Positions 12,046 to 24,319 of a DNA stretch of 64,000 nucleotides are shown piece by piece. Made by a program: the position numbers and the translations under genes. This stretch comes from Gnetum montanum (lineage: Eukaryota > Streptophyta > Gnetopsida > Gnetales > Gnetaceae), in the NCBI GenBank assembly GCA_015680685.1, contig MNCI01012686.1, positions 224,791 to 288,790 on the forward strand, given 5' to 3'. Numbering within the stretch: position 1 is the stretch's first letter; every line of letters starts with the position of its first letter. Under the pieces are notes generated by a model. That model worked only from the letters and a program-made list of their open reading frames with translations. It was not told where the DNA came from and did not search any database.

Positions 12046-12569
12046 GCAAGGAGTTAGAAAAAAATTTTCATTCTTGCCATTTTCCATAAGAGGAATTTTT
12101 TTCTTTCTTCTTTTGAGCTCTGACATCCTAACTTCCGCAAGCCATAACTTTGCTCCTACAGCTCCGATTTCCAAAATTCTTGAATCTTATTTATCACAAA
12201 GCATTCAACTTAGTCATGGGGGGTGACATCAAGGAAAATTTAAGCCAATTATTTCAAAAATTTCCTAACTCTGGAAGAGAGTTTAAGGGTGAGTAAGATA
12301 AAACATAAATGGCATTATCGTGAATGTAGTAAATTCAAGCCAAATAATTCAATAAATTCTCCTAATAAATCATTCCAAATAATTCTAAGGTATTATGAGC
12401 CAAAGAGATAATAAGGGTGGGAGGTCATGAGAATTAAAAATACACTTCTTAGAGGTATCATTTGAAATTATTCTAACTCTATAACCATTATGAACTAAAG
12501 ATGTGATCTAATCACAAGTACAAGAAGGATTATGAATCATTAAGTGCCGATATAAATACTTGAATAATC

Positions 12570-12595
12570 CTAAATTCTCAATTGGTTGTAGATTG
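12570..12595 (+). promoter_or_regulatory. Splice-acceptor-like site at ORF3 start (B)
   Basis: TTGGTTGTAG is followed directly by ATTGCCCCA at 12592, aligned with AG/ATGATCCC in A and AG/ATGGCCCC in C. The start codon itself is mutated from ATG to ATT. Confidence 0.45.
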
Positions 12596-15345
12596 CCCCA
12601 AAAAGGATAATAGAAAAAAGACCCTCATAGCTAGAAAGCAAAAGACCAAGAGGTAGAGGAAGAGGCTGCACTAGAGAACAAACTCCACTATCAAAACACG
12701 TGAAGCAGGAAGCCCAATCTTTTCTTATCCATCAACAAATGCCAACTACCAAACACTCTACCCAAGCAAAGGTTGAAACATCACAAGTACTAAAACAAGG
12801 ATAGCACCTTACGCTATCACCTAAATACCTCCATGCCATTCAAGAAAATTCAATCATGTCTACAATCATTATGGAACTCAGTTTTGGGCCTTTCATGAAG
12901 TTTGCACTAGAGACTATCAAAACACAACTCCTATCATCTCCCTTATGACCTATGATATCAACAAGTGGAGAATGGTACTTAGGGAAAGCCCTTCAATTTT
13001 GGAAAAATAAGCAAGTTGATGCCATGGTAAAGATAAAAGGAGTTTCCATGTCCTATTTGGTGTAGGTGATAGCCAAAGCCCTCAATTTACCAGTATGAGG
13101 AGATTATGGCTACATTGAGCCTATGGAAAGGAGGATAAGGATTATAGTAAGCTTATTGCATAGGAGAAGATATATTTTAAGATTGGCACATATCATTTTC
13201 TCCCAACTAAGTGGCCTAACAAAATATCCACTTATGTAGCTAGAGGAAGCACCATATTGATGGGAAAATTCAATGTCAATATTTTCCATCTATACTTCCT
13301 TGAAATCCAAAGGCAGTTTGAAGAGAAGAAGGTGAGGAAGCCAACACTATCATTTCCCTACCTAATCAAGAATATATGCAAACAATCAGGCATACTAGGT
13401 TATACAAATGATGTTTTGAGGAAATCTCAAAATGCCTCATATGTTGAGATCTCAAAACACATGCCTCCAAAGAAGGATCAATTGGAGAAATAGGCAAGTA
13501 TTGAGAGAGCTTTAGGCTCAACTCCTACTAACACCATTCAAGCTACTGGCCAACAATAGTAGGAAGGACCCAATAGCTAGCCACCAACTGATCAACAACA
13601 ACAACAAAAACAAGTTTTAGTGCCACCATCGCAGGATTACCAACCTTCAATGGGTCATCTACAGTAGATTGTAGATCCAATCAGTTGGGGAATAAGAGAG
13701 GGGACCAATCTCTACAAGGTCATAGAAGATGTAGTCAAACCCACCATCTTAATAGACCTTGCTAGTGGCTAGATATCATTGTAGTCTGAAAGAGGGGATA
13801 CTTAGTTACAACAGATCTCAAGGAATACTATATCATTCCAAGTGACGCTAGAAACTTGAAAAGGAACCATAGTAGTGGTCATGCAGCATTAATATGCAAC
13901 AAGAGCCATTGAGGTGATTACCGATCACATCAAGGAGTCCTTTAACATCCCTATTATGCCACCAACTGACATCTCTAAAGTGCGTGACATTCAAATGATG
14001 GTTGGAACCTCAATGAATCCAACTAAATATGAGGATGTGTTAGACAGACTACTACAAATGGGGCAAGTTATGAAAAACCTCTTTGATATCCCTATCAATA
14101 TCACAACAGTTTAGTCTGACTTAATTTCCACAAAGGGAAAGTTGGTCATAACAGAGACTAGGGTAGAGCATGCTAAAAATGAAGTCCAAAGACTACACGA
14201 AGAGCTCACAACCTTGAGAGAAAAAAGAAGTGATCCCACATAGTTCATCGTGCTTGACCAACTTAATCAGTTCAGACCGAACATGTGAATTACCTCATTG
14301 ACCATAATCTACAAATGGAACGAGAGAAGGAGAAGGCAGTATGAGATGCCTCAATGACCAAAGCATAGACATATGTACATGTCAAGGCACTCACTACTCT
14401 ACAAGAGGAGAACAAGCAATTAGCTGTAGATAATGCAAGATTGACCAATGTAGAGAAACAAAAGAATGTCCTCGAAGAGAGCATCCAACAACTTTGAGAG
14501 CAATCAATCAGGATCAACCAAGACATAAGCTACTTGACCAGACAAAACAAAACTTTGTCAATGGAATAATTTTGCATAATCTAGAAAAACTCTTCTATCA
14601 AACTCAGCACATGGCAAAATGAGGCTAAGAAGCATAAATGGCTTAAAGAGCATTTCTATGATCAGGTGGGCATGTACAAGTAGATTAACAAGAAAGAAAT
14701 ATAGATGGCTAAAACCAAGATTAGTTTCATTTCAACACAAAATCCAAACTAGCATCCACTCTTGGATAGTCTAGCTCATGTTCACCAAGCAAAAATTAAA
14801 AATAAAGACCTACAAATCAAGGATCTCATAGAGTACATGGGGTTAGAAAATCTCTGCTATGCTAACCTAGCCATGTTAACAATAGGTTGGCCCAAGAACA
14901 AATTGGAATAGCAAGTAGTGGTTGTGTATGCTATGTATGAGAAGGAGTTTGCTAATAGAAAATATGCACCATAAAAGTTACACTTGGAAAACTCAGAATT
15001 AGAAGTTGTCAAGGCTGGTTATTAGGGCCAAAAAAATGTTGCAACTAAGCTAGCTCATGGAATGTCAGATTATCAAGAATTAAGGAAAATAGGTAGGACA
15101 TTTGAAGAAGAACAACGACAACTCATAGTGTGTTATGTAAAGGCAAATCAAATGTTTCTACAATTGCCATGCTCATGGGATGTACCAACTCCATCACAAA
15201 TCACTTAACAAGCATAAACGATACACAATCTCAAGATGAAAGAGGAAAAACTTCAAGCATTACTCAAAAAATATCAGTTTAAGAAGCTTGATGACAAGGA
15301 GAAGTAGCCGATGGAAAAGCCACCATCACCAAGCACATAAACTAC
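12592..15345 (+). pseudogene. ORF3 of element B, decayed
   Basis: Counterpart of the ORF3 at 1156-3930 and similar over its whole length. The N-terminal part is basic and rich in Arg, Gly and Gln. The domain resembling plant transposon proteins spans roughly 12850-13420 (MVKIKGVSMSYLV near 13026-13062, then MMGKFNVNIFHLYFLEIQRQ at 13257-13316). The rest is a coiled-coil-rich region to about 15340 that keeps the VMKNLF segment near 14068. Two or more frameshifts (one near 13080-13140) and many stops make it non-functional. The order integrase, U3-like block, acceptor site, ORF3 is complete only here, so this is the best reference copy in the window. Confidence 0.6.
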
Positions 15346-15419
15346 ATCGAGCCACTTCCATTTTTGTTTTTGTTTTGTTAAATACTTGTGTCAAATTTTG
15401 TACAAACACCACTATGACA

Positions 15420-15540
15420 TTCAAAGTCATGTAAATATTCTATTAGTCATGTATAGTTAAATCTACCTCCCAATTTTGTAAGAGATTCTATCCTCATTTT
15501 TTTGTAACTTCATAAAGAGTTTCCAGTCAATCGTGGGGTT
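15420..15540 (+). other. 3' end of element B, cut at the polypurine tract
   Basis: The segment from about 15445 ends in CAGTCAATCGTGGGG, the tract that should precede a 3' LTR. The LTR is missing and integrase-coding sequence of element G starts within a few bases. A diverged copy of the same segment is present at 18881-18973, where it is followed by its LTR. Confidence 0.6.
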
Positions 15541-15543
15541 AAA

Positions 15544-15846
15544 GCGATTGAAAATCTATGTAGTCATCAACAAATTGTCAAGAAATGGTTTGATAAGAAA
15601 TATGCAGCAAAAATATTTCAAGTAGGTGACTTGGTTCTTAAGAGGGATGGAGCATCTAGTCAAACTAGCCCTCAAACTAAGTTTTCTCCTATGTGGTCTA
15701 GTCCATTCCAAATTGTAGACATCATTGACCCCAATGTATAAAAAATTGTTGATTTGCAAGGATGTAGGTTACATAGAAATTTTAATGCATTTCATTTGAA
15801 GCATTTCTACTCAGGTGCCCCACGTGGACACCTAGTAGATTCTTAG
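15544..15846 (+). pseudogene. Integrase C-terminus of gypsy element G, 5'-truncated
   Basis: A 101-codon open stretch ends in TAG at 15844-15846, with one internal TAA where Gln is likely. It shows the end of a Ty3 polyprotein: KKWFDKKYAAKIFQVGDLVL, then a MWSSPFQIVDIID segment (the GPF/Y-type module) and FNAFHLKHFYSG. It differs in sequence from element B's integrase. Gag, protease, RT and most of integrase are missing. Confidence 0.7.
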
Positions 15847-16890
15847 TTGTATGTTTTCTTTTCCTTCACCATGCATTTCATTTGTATATAGTTTCATTTG
15901 CATATTTTCTTTGCACTTCCATCATTTCTTTCTTGGCATATTATTTTGATTTTTTCTTTGCATATGAGTTTAATAATCATTATGGTCTTTTTAGTTACTA
16001 GGCATTAGATCATTAGAGCACCATGGAGAATAATGTTAGTATAATGCTTTATATAATATTTCTTATTAGTATTACCTAAAATCTCTTTTGTACTATATAT
16101 TTCAATAATTCTTTGATTCTTCCCAATCTTTTTCAAGGTTTTAGTTTTTTTAGTTATGTTGGATTATGGAGCGTGAGATTTGTGCTAACTTATCATGTAA
16201 TCGTCATGATCATGTGAGTGTAGGATAGGTGATGTTGGAGAATGGGTAGCCATAATCACTAGGTGACCTTAGAAAATCTCATTTCCCTCTCATAAGCCCT
16301 AGCCCTCAAGTGTGATAATCCATGGCCACCCTATGAACCATGGGGTGAAGTGTGTTCATCTCCACTTCAAAACCCTTGGCCACCCAAGAGACCTACTATG
16401 ATGTTATCAAATTATAATTAAAGGCACATACATGAGGGTTGAACTACACCATGGGCAAAGTTCCGAAAGGACCATGTTCATTGGCAGTGCAACTAATCAA
16501 CCAGACTCATGTTGGAATTCCTACCTTAAGAATGAAGTACACCATGAGCAAAGTTTCCTTTAAAAAATAAAAATAAAAATAAAAATGATGACCATGTTCA
16601 CTGGAAATGTGATAAATTCTTAAGTGTGATGGGATCTAGTAGCTATCCTCACCATGACCTTCATTTCCCCTTTTGAACCTATTTTATCAAAAGAAAAAGT
16701 TTCAAGGAAAAATCCGAAAGTTGTGGCTAGCCATGATATGGTTATTTTAATCAAATTTAGATTAGTATAGTTTGCTTTTGAGTTTCCATTTTTTTGTGTT
16801 TTATAATGTTTTGATTCTGTTGCATCATCTTAAAATTTTGGTCGTTTCGTTGTTCTTGCACTTGTAGGCAATTAAATTTTGGGGGCTAAG
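15847..16890 (+). other. Element G 3' noncoding region and polypurine tract
   Basis: AT-rich, without a reading frame I trust. About 16430-16620 has an imperfect direct duplication built on ACACCATGRGCAAAGTT and GACCATGTTCAYTGG. The region ends in TTTTGGGGGCTAAG immediately before the LTR, a good polypurine tract. Confidence 0.6.
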
Positions 16891-18880
16891 TGTTGATGTC
16901 AACATCACCCATGCTAGACATGGGGCCATGATTAATTGTTTTGATCCCACATATATATAATTTGACCCCATGGTCTCTTCACCAACTAATTTTGAATAAC
17001 TTTGTCAAGTGCTTCTCTTAGTAATGAATTGAAAGTTTCCCTTCTATAAATATAGATATGGATCAATATAGTTCACATAAGAACACAAACAGAAGTAATT
17101 TTCAAGTGGGTATTTAGTAAAATCTTTAGTTTTTAGCTCATAGTGAAAAGGACGATGACTGCATCTATTATTCAATATTTTGTTTTTTTTTTTACTACAA
17201 TGCATTATTGTCCACGTAGAGATAAAACATTGTAGCTTCAATGTCTATGCTTTCTAATTAAGGATTTTAATTTGGCATTTTGTGTGGCATGGAGTATTTT
17301 TCTAATATTGTAACTTTGGAGAATTTTAACATCTGTTTTATGTGTTGCAGATTCAAACGAAAATGTGACAAGAATATGTCATACTAAGGAAATCATGACA
17401 GTGTTCAATGCAACATAACACCCAAAACATGGTTGTAACTGCCATTTGAAACATGGGCATTCAAGGGTACTAGGTGGTGCTAGAGTTATGGGGGTGTTTC
17501 GATAGTTACATAGTGATGGTAGTTACACTGAACATGGTTGTAGTTACATGGGTGGTGGCAAGGTAGTAATGGTTGGGTGGTGGCCATTCATTATGGCAGT
17601 TGTAATCATTAGTGGTGCACGTTATAGGAAAAACATAGCAGACGTTGCAGGCATTTCATAGAGAATGTGGGCATTTAAATAGGCACTAGTGGCTATAAAA
17701 GGGGGTAGAGGCACTCTTCCGAAAAAGAAAAAAAGTGGGGGCTCTTTATATTAGTCTTGAGGGGGGGCTCTTTCCTTTTTTTGGGCCTTCTCTCTTTCTC
17801 ATCAAGAAGGTGGATGTGGCTCAAAGGAAGTGATAGTTTCTTTCTATTCTTCTCTAGCCAAAAAACTAGAAATGACAATTTCTCTTTCTTTGAAGGAGGA
17901 TTTAGGGCCTCCATGGAAACTAGGGTACAACCTCTTCTCTTTTCTGGTCTACACGATAAGCAAATGACTTCCTAGGGAAAATGATATCTTTCCAATGGAG
18001 GTGGCTTCCTCTCGAAGAGGCAGTGATTTCTTCCTTTCTTTTCTTTTATTTTAGAGGCTTCTACACTAGTCTAAAGGTAGGATCTAAGGAGGAGCCAGCA
18101 GCTCAAATTTAGATCCTTGGGGGTCTTCCCAGCAATGGCAAGAGAGTTCTCTCTCTCTTCTTTCTATTTGCAACAACATAGGCAACGCAGCCCACGTGCA
18201 AGATGTGAGATGTGCAGTTTTCTTTGGGCCAATAGCTTATCTCGATGGTGTAGATGTGGGTGGATGGTCTTTCTCTCTATGGCAATGCATAAAAAGTGGT
18301 AGATGGCCACAAGCTTTGAGTGACCGCAATTGGTACCCTATGCAGACTATGATGGGCAGTCTCTCTTTCTCCTCCTACTCACTCCCTCTTTCTCTCTACA
18401 GTAGCAACATTCTAAGTGGTGCACATGGCTAGCAGAACAATGAAAGGTCTCTCTCATTTTCCTTTTGGCTCGCTAGCACATAGGTAGTCTTCCCATCTCA
18501 CATTGTACCAGCTACAACAATGACGCCAAAGAGGTAGTACCTTCCCTCAGCCATCTCTCTCACTTTCTTTATCTCTCCCTCTTTCATAGTGATCATAGTC
18601 TTCCTGCCCAATAGTGAGCACCATTGGTAGTCATGGACTAATAGCATCAGTGGGACCAAGGAAAATTCATTTCTTTTAGTTACTTATTGTATTGAAAATA
18701 ATTATTTAATTTAAATTCTAAATTTCTTTTTATTTTATTATTTGCAAAAGGCCATGTAGCCCTCTCTAGCTGATACTACTCCCAGGTTTCCATACCCATA
18801 CAGGAGGCACCCTAGGCAATAGTCTCCTAAAATGAGTTTTCTTTCCCAATGTTGGTGCATCCAAATTTTATGCATCAACA
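16891..18880 (+). repeat. LTR of element G (TGTTGATG...CATCAACA)
   Basis: 1990-bp LTR with perfect 8-bp inverted ends, TGTTGATG and CATCAACA, directly preceded by a polypurine tract. TATA-type boxes lie near 17045 (CTATAAATATAG) and 17694 (CTATAAAAGGGGG). The second half is CT-rich. Short open frames inside it (17693-18432) have no recognisable domain. The left LTR of G is not in the window. Confidence 0.75.
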
Positions 18881-18973
18881 CATGTATAGTTGAATCTACC
18901 TCCTAATTTTGTAAGATATTCTATCCTCATTTGTTTTAACTCCAGAAAAAGTTTCTAGTCAGTCGTGGGGGTA
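18881..18973 (+). other. 3' end of an older TGATGA-type element (polypurine tract)
   Basis: A diverged copy of the segment at 15445-15540. It ends in CAGTCGTGGGGGTA directly before the LTR start at 18974. Element G inserted into this 3' end at a CATGT site. Confidence 0.6.
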
Positions 18974-19010
18974 TGATAAATGCAAATTTTGTTGTATTAT
19001 GACATCATAG
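18974..19010 (+). repeat. Split older LTR, piece 1
   Basis: Starts TGATAAATGC after a polypurine tract. Interrupted after CATAG by element F. It continues at 31913, after the repeated CATAG. Confidence 0.7.
19006..19010 (+). repeat. Left target-site duplication of element F (CATAG)
   Basis: CATAG directly precedes the left LTR and recurs at 31908-31912 directly after the right LTR. Confidence 0.9.
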
Positions 19011-19392
19011 TGTTGGCACATTTGGCCATTTCATGGAGCAGGTTGGTAAGATTAAATTGGTTAAGAGTTTTTGGAGAAGTGGCTAAAATTTTAGTTTGAG
19101 AGAAAAAGAATAAGTTAACAATAGCATTCTTTTTATTTAAGAAAAAAATATATAGGAGCATCATTCCTATACATAGTGGGATTATGGAAGAAGTCCAATT
19201 TATCATTTATATGATATGAATATGTAGCGAATCAAAGAGCATCTCAAGTAAAATTGGTTTTGTTTCCATTTTATTTCGGGAAAGCATATCTCTGTAGAAA
19301 TACAAATTCAGTAGTCTAGTGGTGTAGGGTAAAATTATTTCTACACTAATTAAACAGGAACATTGCAATTCATATTTTGATGGGAACCGGTC

Positions 19393-19545
19393 AATATTCT
19401 TGGGCAACAAGCTTACACAGCTAAAGAGCATGGTCTTTCTCATAACAAGATTACGAGACCTATTCCAGAGTCTTTGTCCAACCTTACTTTTCTTCAAGTT
19501 TTAAATTTATCATTTAACAATTTGAAGGCAACGTCAACTTTCTGA
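19393..19545 (+). pseudogene. Captured LRR gene fragment in F left LTR
   Basis: Counterpart of the fragment at 29245-29392. One G is missing near 19430 (CATGGTCTTT against CATGGGTCTTT in the right LTR), which shifts the frame. The LRR-coding pattern is still readable in two frames. Confidence 0.55.
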
Positions 19546-19724
19546 AGGCTCTCTCTGAAGATTGAGAAATAATTCATTCGTGTGCAAATCTTGTGTAACT
19601 GCAAGCAAATAGAACATGAACGTAAGTAATCTGATGGGGTTGAATCCCTGATTTTCTGAAGTGCCCAAAAAGTTGTAGGGTTTCTAGTTCATTCCCAATC
19701 ATGGCATTCCAGACAATCACACTT

Positions 19725-20350
19725 TTACCTGGGCAATAAGAGTGACAAAATCTTCGGTCGTGCGGTGCTTATTGCAGCGTAGACAGGCATCGGGAAAATT
19801 GCCATCGCCACCCCCTTTTCCACATGAACCCTAGTAATGGAAGCAATGAAGACATCGGCATTTTTTTTCAATACAACATTCTGGCACTCATTAGTGGAGG
19901 TCTGAATCGGCAGACCACGAGCAGCGATGACCGCCTCTATTCCGCGTGAAGGTCCAGCCGCAGTCGCACGAAATAGAGTCGTAAGAACCTCTGCGTAGCC
20001 TCGTATGCCACCAAACCCTATTGGTTTCTGCACTGTTCCATGCATTACCAAACCCTACCCACCTCAGTGCTATTTCAAACAACTCAGCAAATTTCATGGT
20101 TGTGTGCCCAAGGGTTCACCGCGGCCAAGAATGCCTTGGAAAATACAGGCAAAAATAGATGAAGTTGATTGCCGCAACAAGGATGAAAATAGAAACAACA
20201 TCGCAGCTGGGAACTCATTTCAAAAATTTTAGGCAATAAAAACAAATGTCGTTCGCTCCTGTAACCTGCAATCCAAAATTACCAAAACAGCAGCAGTGCC
20301 CGACGTCGACGCATTCGTTATCGTCATACCAATCCACTGAACGCGGCAAC
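19725..20350 (-). other. GC-richer block in F left LTR, possible captured host sequence
   Basis: Richer in CG dinucleotides than the rest of the LTR. It carries a 108-codon minus-strand frame (19725-20051) with an internal stretch PIQTSTNECQNVVLKKN. I do not recognise a protein family. In the right LTR (about 29565-30200) the frame is not kept and many CG sites have become TG or CA. It could be a captured gene fragment or simply a CpG-rich regulatory region. Confidence 0.35.
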
Positions 20351-20826
20351 AAAGACACGAAGGCACACTAAGATAGGTGTACAACCGAATCAACAGAGGC
20401 AGGAGATATTTAAACTGATGCCGATAAATCAAAGTTGTAGTTTTATTCATCACTGAAGAAAAATAAAAAATCGAATACACGAAATTGGGGTTACAAAAAT
20501 AAAATTTTAAATGGTCTGGTGATAAAAGGACAAATTTAGCCCTGGTTGGAGACTTACCATTAATTTAATTATCCCAAGTGAATGAAGCTCTCGTAATATT
20601 GAGCTCTTGAATTTATTTTTCAAACATTATTGTATAACTTATTACCCATAAAATATTTGTAATCTTTACAAATATCAATGTTAGCATAAATTCCTCCTAA
20701 CTTTATGTATAACTTCCTAACTAAATTGGCAAGAAATATCTCCTAACTAGTTGGGTAAGTTATAACTTCCTTACTTGGGAGAGAAGTTAGCTAAGATATT
20801 TTAAAGTATGTAACTACCTTTTGAAC

Positions 20827-20838
20827 CCTATAAAAAGG
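20827..20838 (+). promoter_or_regulatory. TATA box of F left LTR
   Basis: CCTATAAAAAGG, repeated in the right LTR at 30679-30690. The start of the element transcript is expected some 30 bp downstream. Confidence 0.7.
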
Positions 20839-22055
20839 CTTCAGGGGTAAGAAGAAGAGGAGATCACTCGGAGCTCTCACTTGGAGACACACTTTGGGTC
20901 TTGGAAGAGCATTGTAAAGAAAAAATTGTGAAAGATTGCTTGTAAGATGACTAGCTAAAGAAAAGATTTCAGCCTCTTTGTCATAGTCTTGTGAGTTATG
21001 TTTTTTATTTTTTATTTTGTTTAAATTGTTTAGCTAGTGGTTTAGATAGTATCATCCTTGGCAAGTAATTTTGGGATTTTTAGATTGCTCTTATTATTCT
21101 TGTTGCATAATTTAAAATTTTTATTAAAATTTTTCCATAGAAGTGCTTGTGTTTGAAAGCCTTAAGAGCATTTTAGTAGTGAATTTGATTGTTGTGCAAC
21201 GTATAAGAACTACTATTGGGATTGTTGTAAGAGAGCCTCTGCTTGTAGTCATGTCGTTGAACAATTCAATAGTCAAGAGGGTTCAGAAAATCTTTGGTAT
21301 TTTGATGGGACCAGAATAGCGTTCTTTTATCTTTAATGTGAATCTCCATGGTATTTCAATCAGAATTTTTCAAGTCTTTTGAAGGTTCTATTGAATGCAA
21401 TTGTTGACGTCCATTACCTAGCCAAAATGGAGTCTCGTACGTGATAGTTTACCCAGTAATTTTTTTGGTAGCATAGTAGGATTATCTTGAAGAAATTGCT
21501 TATTTGAGCCTTGGAAGTATGAACAATTCGTAGATATTGAATTTGGGATAGCTTTATTGCAAAGTGTTTACTCGTATCATTTTACCTTGTTTAAACATTT
21601 GAGATCTTAACACAAATTTGCTTTCTTTTCTCTCTAGTTTCCATTGAATCTCGCTCTATTTCTAGTTTTCTTGTGGAACTTTTTCTTTCTCTGAGGAAAA
21701 TTAGAAGTAGATTCGCGGAGTTGTGCTCAAATGTTTTTGCAAAATTTTATTTGTTACAAGTAGGTATTATAAGGACTGTGTAGACTAGGCAATTGAACAA
21801 AATAGGAACTCTCAACAACTCACAGTACTTGGTAAAGTTGGCTGAATCTCTTTAAGAGAAGTCATTTGTAGTTCACACACAATGCAATCGTTTCATTTTT
21901 CACAACCGCACACTACAACAGCACACACACATACTCACATTAACTATTGAGTCTGTTTGGAGGTATTTGGGCCTTGGTGTTGCCAGAGACCAGCAAGCAC
22001 CTAAATCCTATTCAAGGACACTCGTTGGCGGTCGCGTCCCAAACGGTCTCCAACA

Positions 22056-22180
22056 GTTCTTTTGGCACTAGAAGGAGGGCTGAAAATTTAGCCTCTAAGT
22101 TCATAAGCCTTATAATTTTAGCACATCAACAATTCTTTGTTACTATAATGGCTTAAGAAATTAGATACTAATTTCAGTTC
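22056..22180 (+). promoter_or_regulatory. F leader with probable primer binding site
   Basis: Seven bases after the LTR lies TGGCACTAGAAGGAGGG (22063-22079), in the right place and with the TGG start of a tRNA-primed site. I cannot name the tRNA with confidence. Confidence 0.5.
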
Positions 22181-23790
22181 ATGACCAAGACGATTGATAG
22201 TTTGAAAAATTTAAAAGTTTCAAAAGATATTCTAGATTCTAGGACTGATTCTTCATCAGAAGAAGAACAAAAGAAAGATTTTGAATTGGGAACAAGTAGT
22301 GGAGTGAAAACTAGAAGATCAAGAAGATCACCCATTATATCTAGTTTATCAATTCGTAAGAGAAGATCTAGAAAGTCTAAGAGATCAACTATTCAAAAGA
22401 ATAGGATGGCAAATCCTTGGCAAAGAGTTACACAATTAGGATTTCAAAATTACAATGATATTCCTAAGGTAGTTTACAAATATTTGCCTAAGCCTTTCAT
22501 TCCTAGAAAAGCTTATTTAGCTGAAGAATATATTCACATGTTTGAGTTAGCTTTAGCTCATGAAAATATTCAACATCAAGATCAAGCTTGTAGGTTGTTT
22601 GTATCAAATTTAAAGGATATGGCTCAGATTTGGTATTCGAACTTACCAAGTAATAGTATTACAAGTTGGGATGACATGAAGGATATTTTCTTGGCCCAGT
22701 TTGGTAATCAATTAGGTCAAAAACAACTATACTATGGACTAATACAAGCTAAGCAAGGAGTTAAAGAGTCAATTAGAGATTTCAACATCAAGTTTCAATG
22801 AATTTGTGGACTGTTTCAAAGACAATATAGGCCATTAGAAGAAATGCTCATAGAAACTTATCTTAAGGCTGTCAACCCCAACATTTCAATTTGGTTAAGG
22901 AGAACTCCAAACTTAACTACACTAAATGACTACTTTAGTGAAGCTATACAGTTAGAAAAATAGTTGAACTTGAATCCTGAAGAAAATATTGCAATTCAAA
23001 AAAGAGAAGAAAGAGTTATGATTCCTATGCAAGATTTTGCTCAATTTAAAGCTTTACCAGGTCCATCTCATGTTAAGATAGAGCAAGAACATGAAAGAGT
23101 AGGATCTGAAAAAGGACAATTAATGAGAGATATGTCTAACAAAATAGTGAAGCTTGAAAAAGCCTTGGCAAGAGTTAATATCAAGGAAGAAAGGAAAAAT
23201 AGAAAGCATAAACATCAAGACACTAAGTTAGCAGAAGATGAGGATGAAAGTGACCTTATTATGTCCAACTTTCTTGATATTGAATCTGATAATGAGTTAT
23301 CTAGTGTTCATTATGCAAGTAAATCTTCTAGCAGTGGATCTAGCGATACTTCTTTTCTATCAAGTTCTAAAGAAGATATGTCTTCAGATGAAGAATGTAA
23401 TAATAATGAGGAGAATGGATATAGTATCCTATCAAAAGAAAGATTAACTACTTCTAGACCCCCAAATGTTATTACTAATCCATCTACTAAGAGAAAAGCT
23501 TTTGAGCCAAATAGAAGAGATAAGAATAAAGGTAAAGACAATCAAGTGGAGCAAAGCACTCCAAATCAGCCTTTTAATAAATGGATAAAGAGACCAGGCT
23601 TTATTGGTGATGGAGAGTATGATTTGATTGAAGACCTTAAACATGTTAAGGACAATATTAGCTTTTATCAGTTGCTTCAACTAGCAGATCAGCAAAGAAA
23701 GGCTTTAGAGTTTATTAAAGGTAAAAGGAGAGTTAGAGAATCAGAGTTAAGTTATGTGTCCAATAATGATGAGAAATTAAAGACCTCATA
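22181..23790 (+). pseudogene. Gag of element F
   Basis: It starts at ATG 22181, the first in-frame ATG of the long gag-pol frame. After a Ser/Arg/Lys-rich N-terminus, the retrotransposon Gag core spans about 22410-22960 (AQIWYSNLPSNSITSWDDM near 22624-22680, QLGQKQLYYGLIQAKQG near 22710-22760). Stops are at 22799 (TGA) and 22961 (TAG). A charged, acidic/Ser-rich region follows to about 23790. I find no CCHC zinc knuckle anywhere in this Gag, unlike A-E. Same frame as all of pol. Confidence 0.85.
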
Positions 23791-24319
23791 TGATAAGGAA
23801 GTTCTTCCTTTCCTTTTGACAATGAAATTAAAAGATAAATACTTACACAATTGTTTGATTAATTCTGGAGCTACATCTACTATAATTTCATTGTCCATAT
23901 GTAAGCAACTTGGTTTGATTCCTAAAAAATCAAATAAAAAGATTGTTCAAGTGGATAAAAGTAGAGTGAAGATTGTGGGTCAATTACCAAATGTCCTATT
24001 GGAAATTGCTTCTGAACCCCACGTCAGAAGTAAAGTAACTATTCAAATGGCAGATATACCAGATTCACATAGTCTCTTATTGAGTAGAAGTTGGAGCAAG
24101 AATTTCTTAGGTTACATATCAACAAATTATTCTCACATGTGGTTACCTTGGAAAGGAGAACCAAACCAAATATACATCTATAGCAAACCTTTGATGATTG
24201 ATAATATTACTTCAAACGGAACAAGTAAAATGGCTGAAAAAGGAGGTGTTAAAAACAAAATTTGTACACTCCAAAAAAATTATAGTTTTGAAAAAGAACA
24301 ATCAAAGAATGAGGATAAA
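23791..24319 (+). pseudogene. Aspartic protease of element F, active-site Asp lost
   Basis: Retropepsin fold motifs: LINSGATSTIISLSICKQLG starting near 23855 and SHSLLLSRSWSKNF near 24068-24110. The catalytic D-S-G-A reads N-S-G-A; the codon at 23861-23863 is AAT, a single G-to-A change from GAT. Fused in frame to Gag upstream and to the extra RNase H downstream. Confidence 0.82.

Larger units (their letters stand above)
19011..22055 (+). repeat. Left LTR of element F
   Basis: 3045 bp, ends TGTTGG and CCAACA (6-bp inverted). The TATA box CCTATAAAAAG lies at 20827-20837, so U3 is about 1.8 kb and R-U5 about 1.2 kb. U3 contains two blocks that look foreign: a leucine-rich-repeat fragment (about 19393-19545) and a GC- and CpG-richer block (about 19740-20350). 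Confidence 0.92.

Noticed and set aside
1156-15345. TAA/TAG at Gln positions could mean a ciliate-like genetic code
   Set aside because: TGA at Trp/Arg positions, lost catalytic residues and frameshifts occur as well. Transition decay of methylated plant repeats explains all of these; a recoded nucleus does not.
17693-18432. Several short ORFs in the G LTR
   Set aside because: They overlap on both strands in CT-rich LTR sequence and show no domain.
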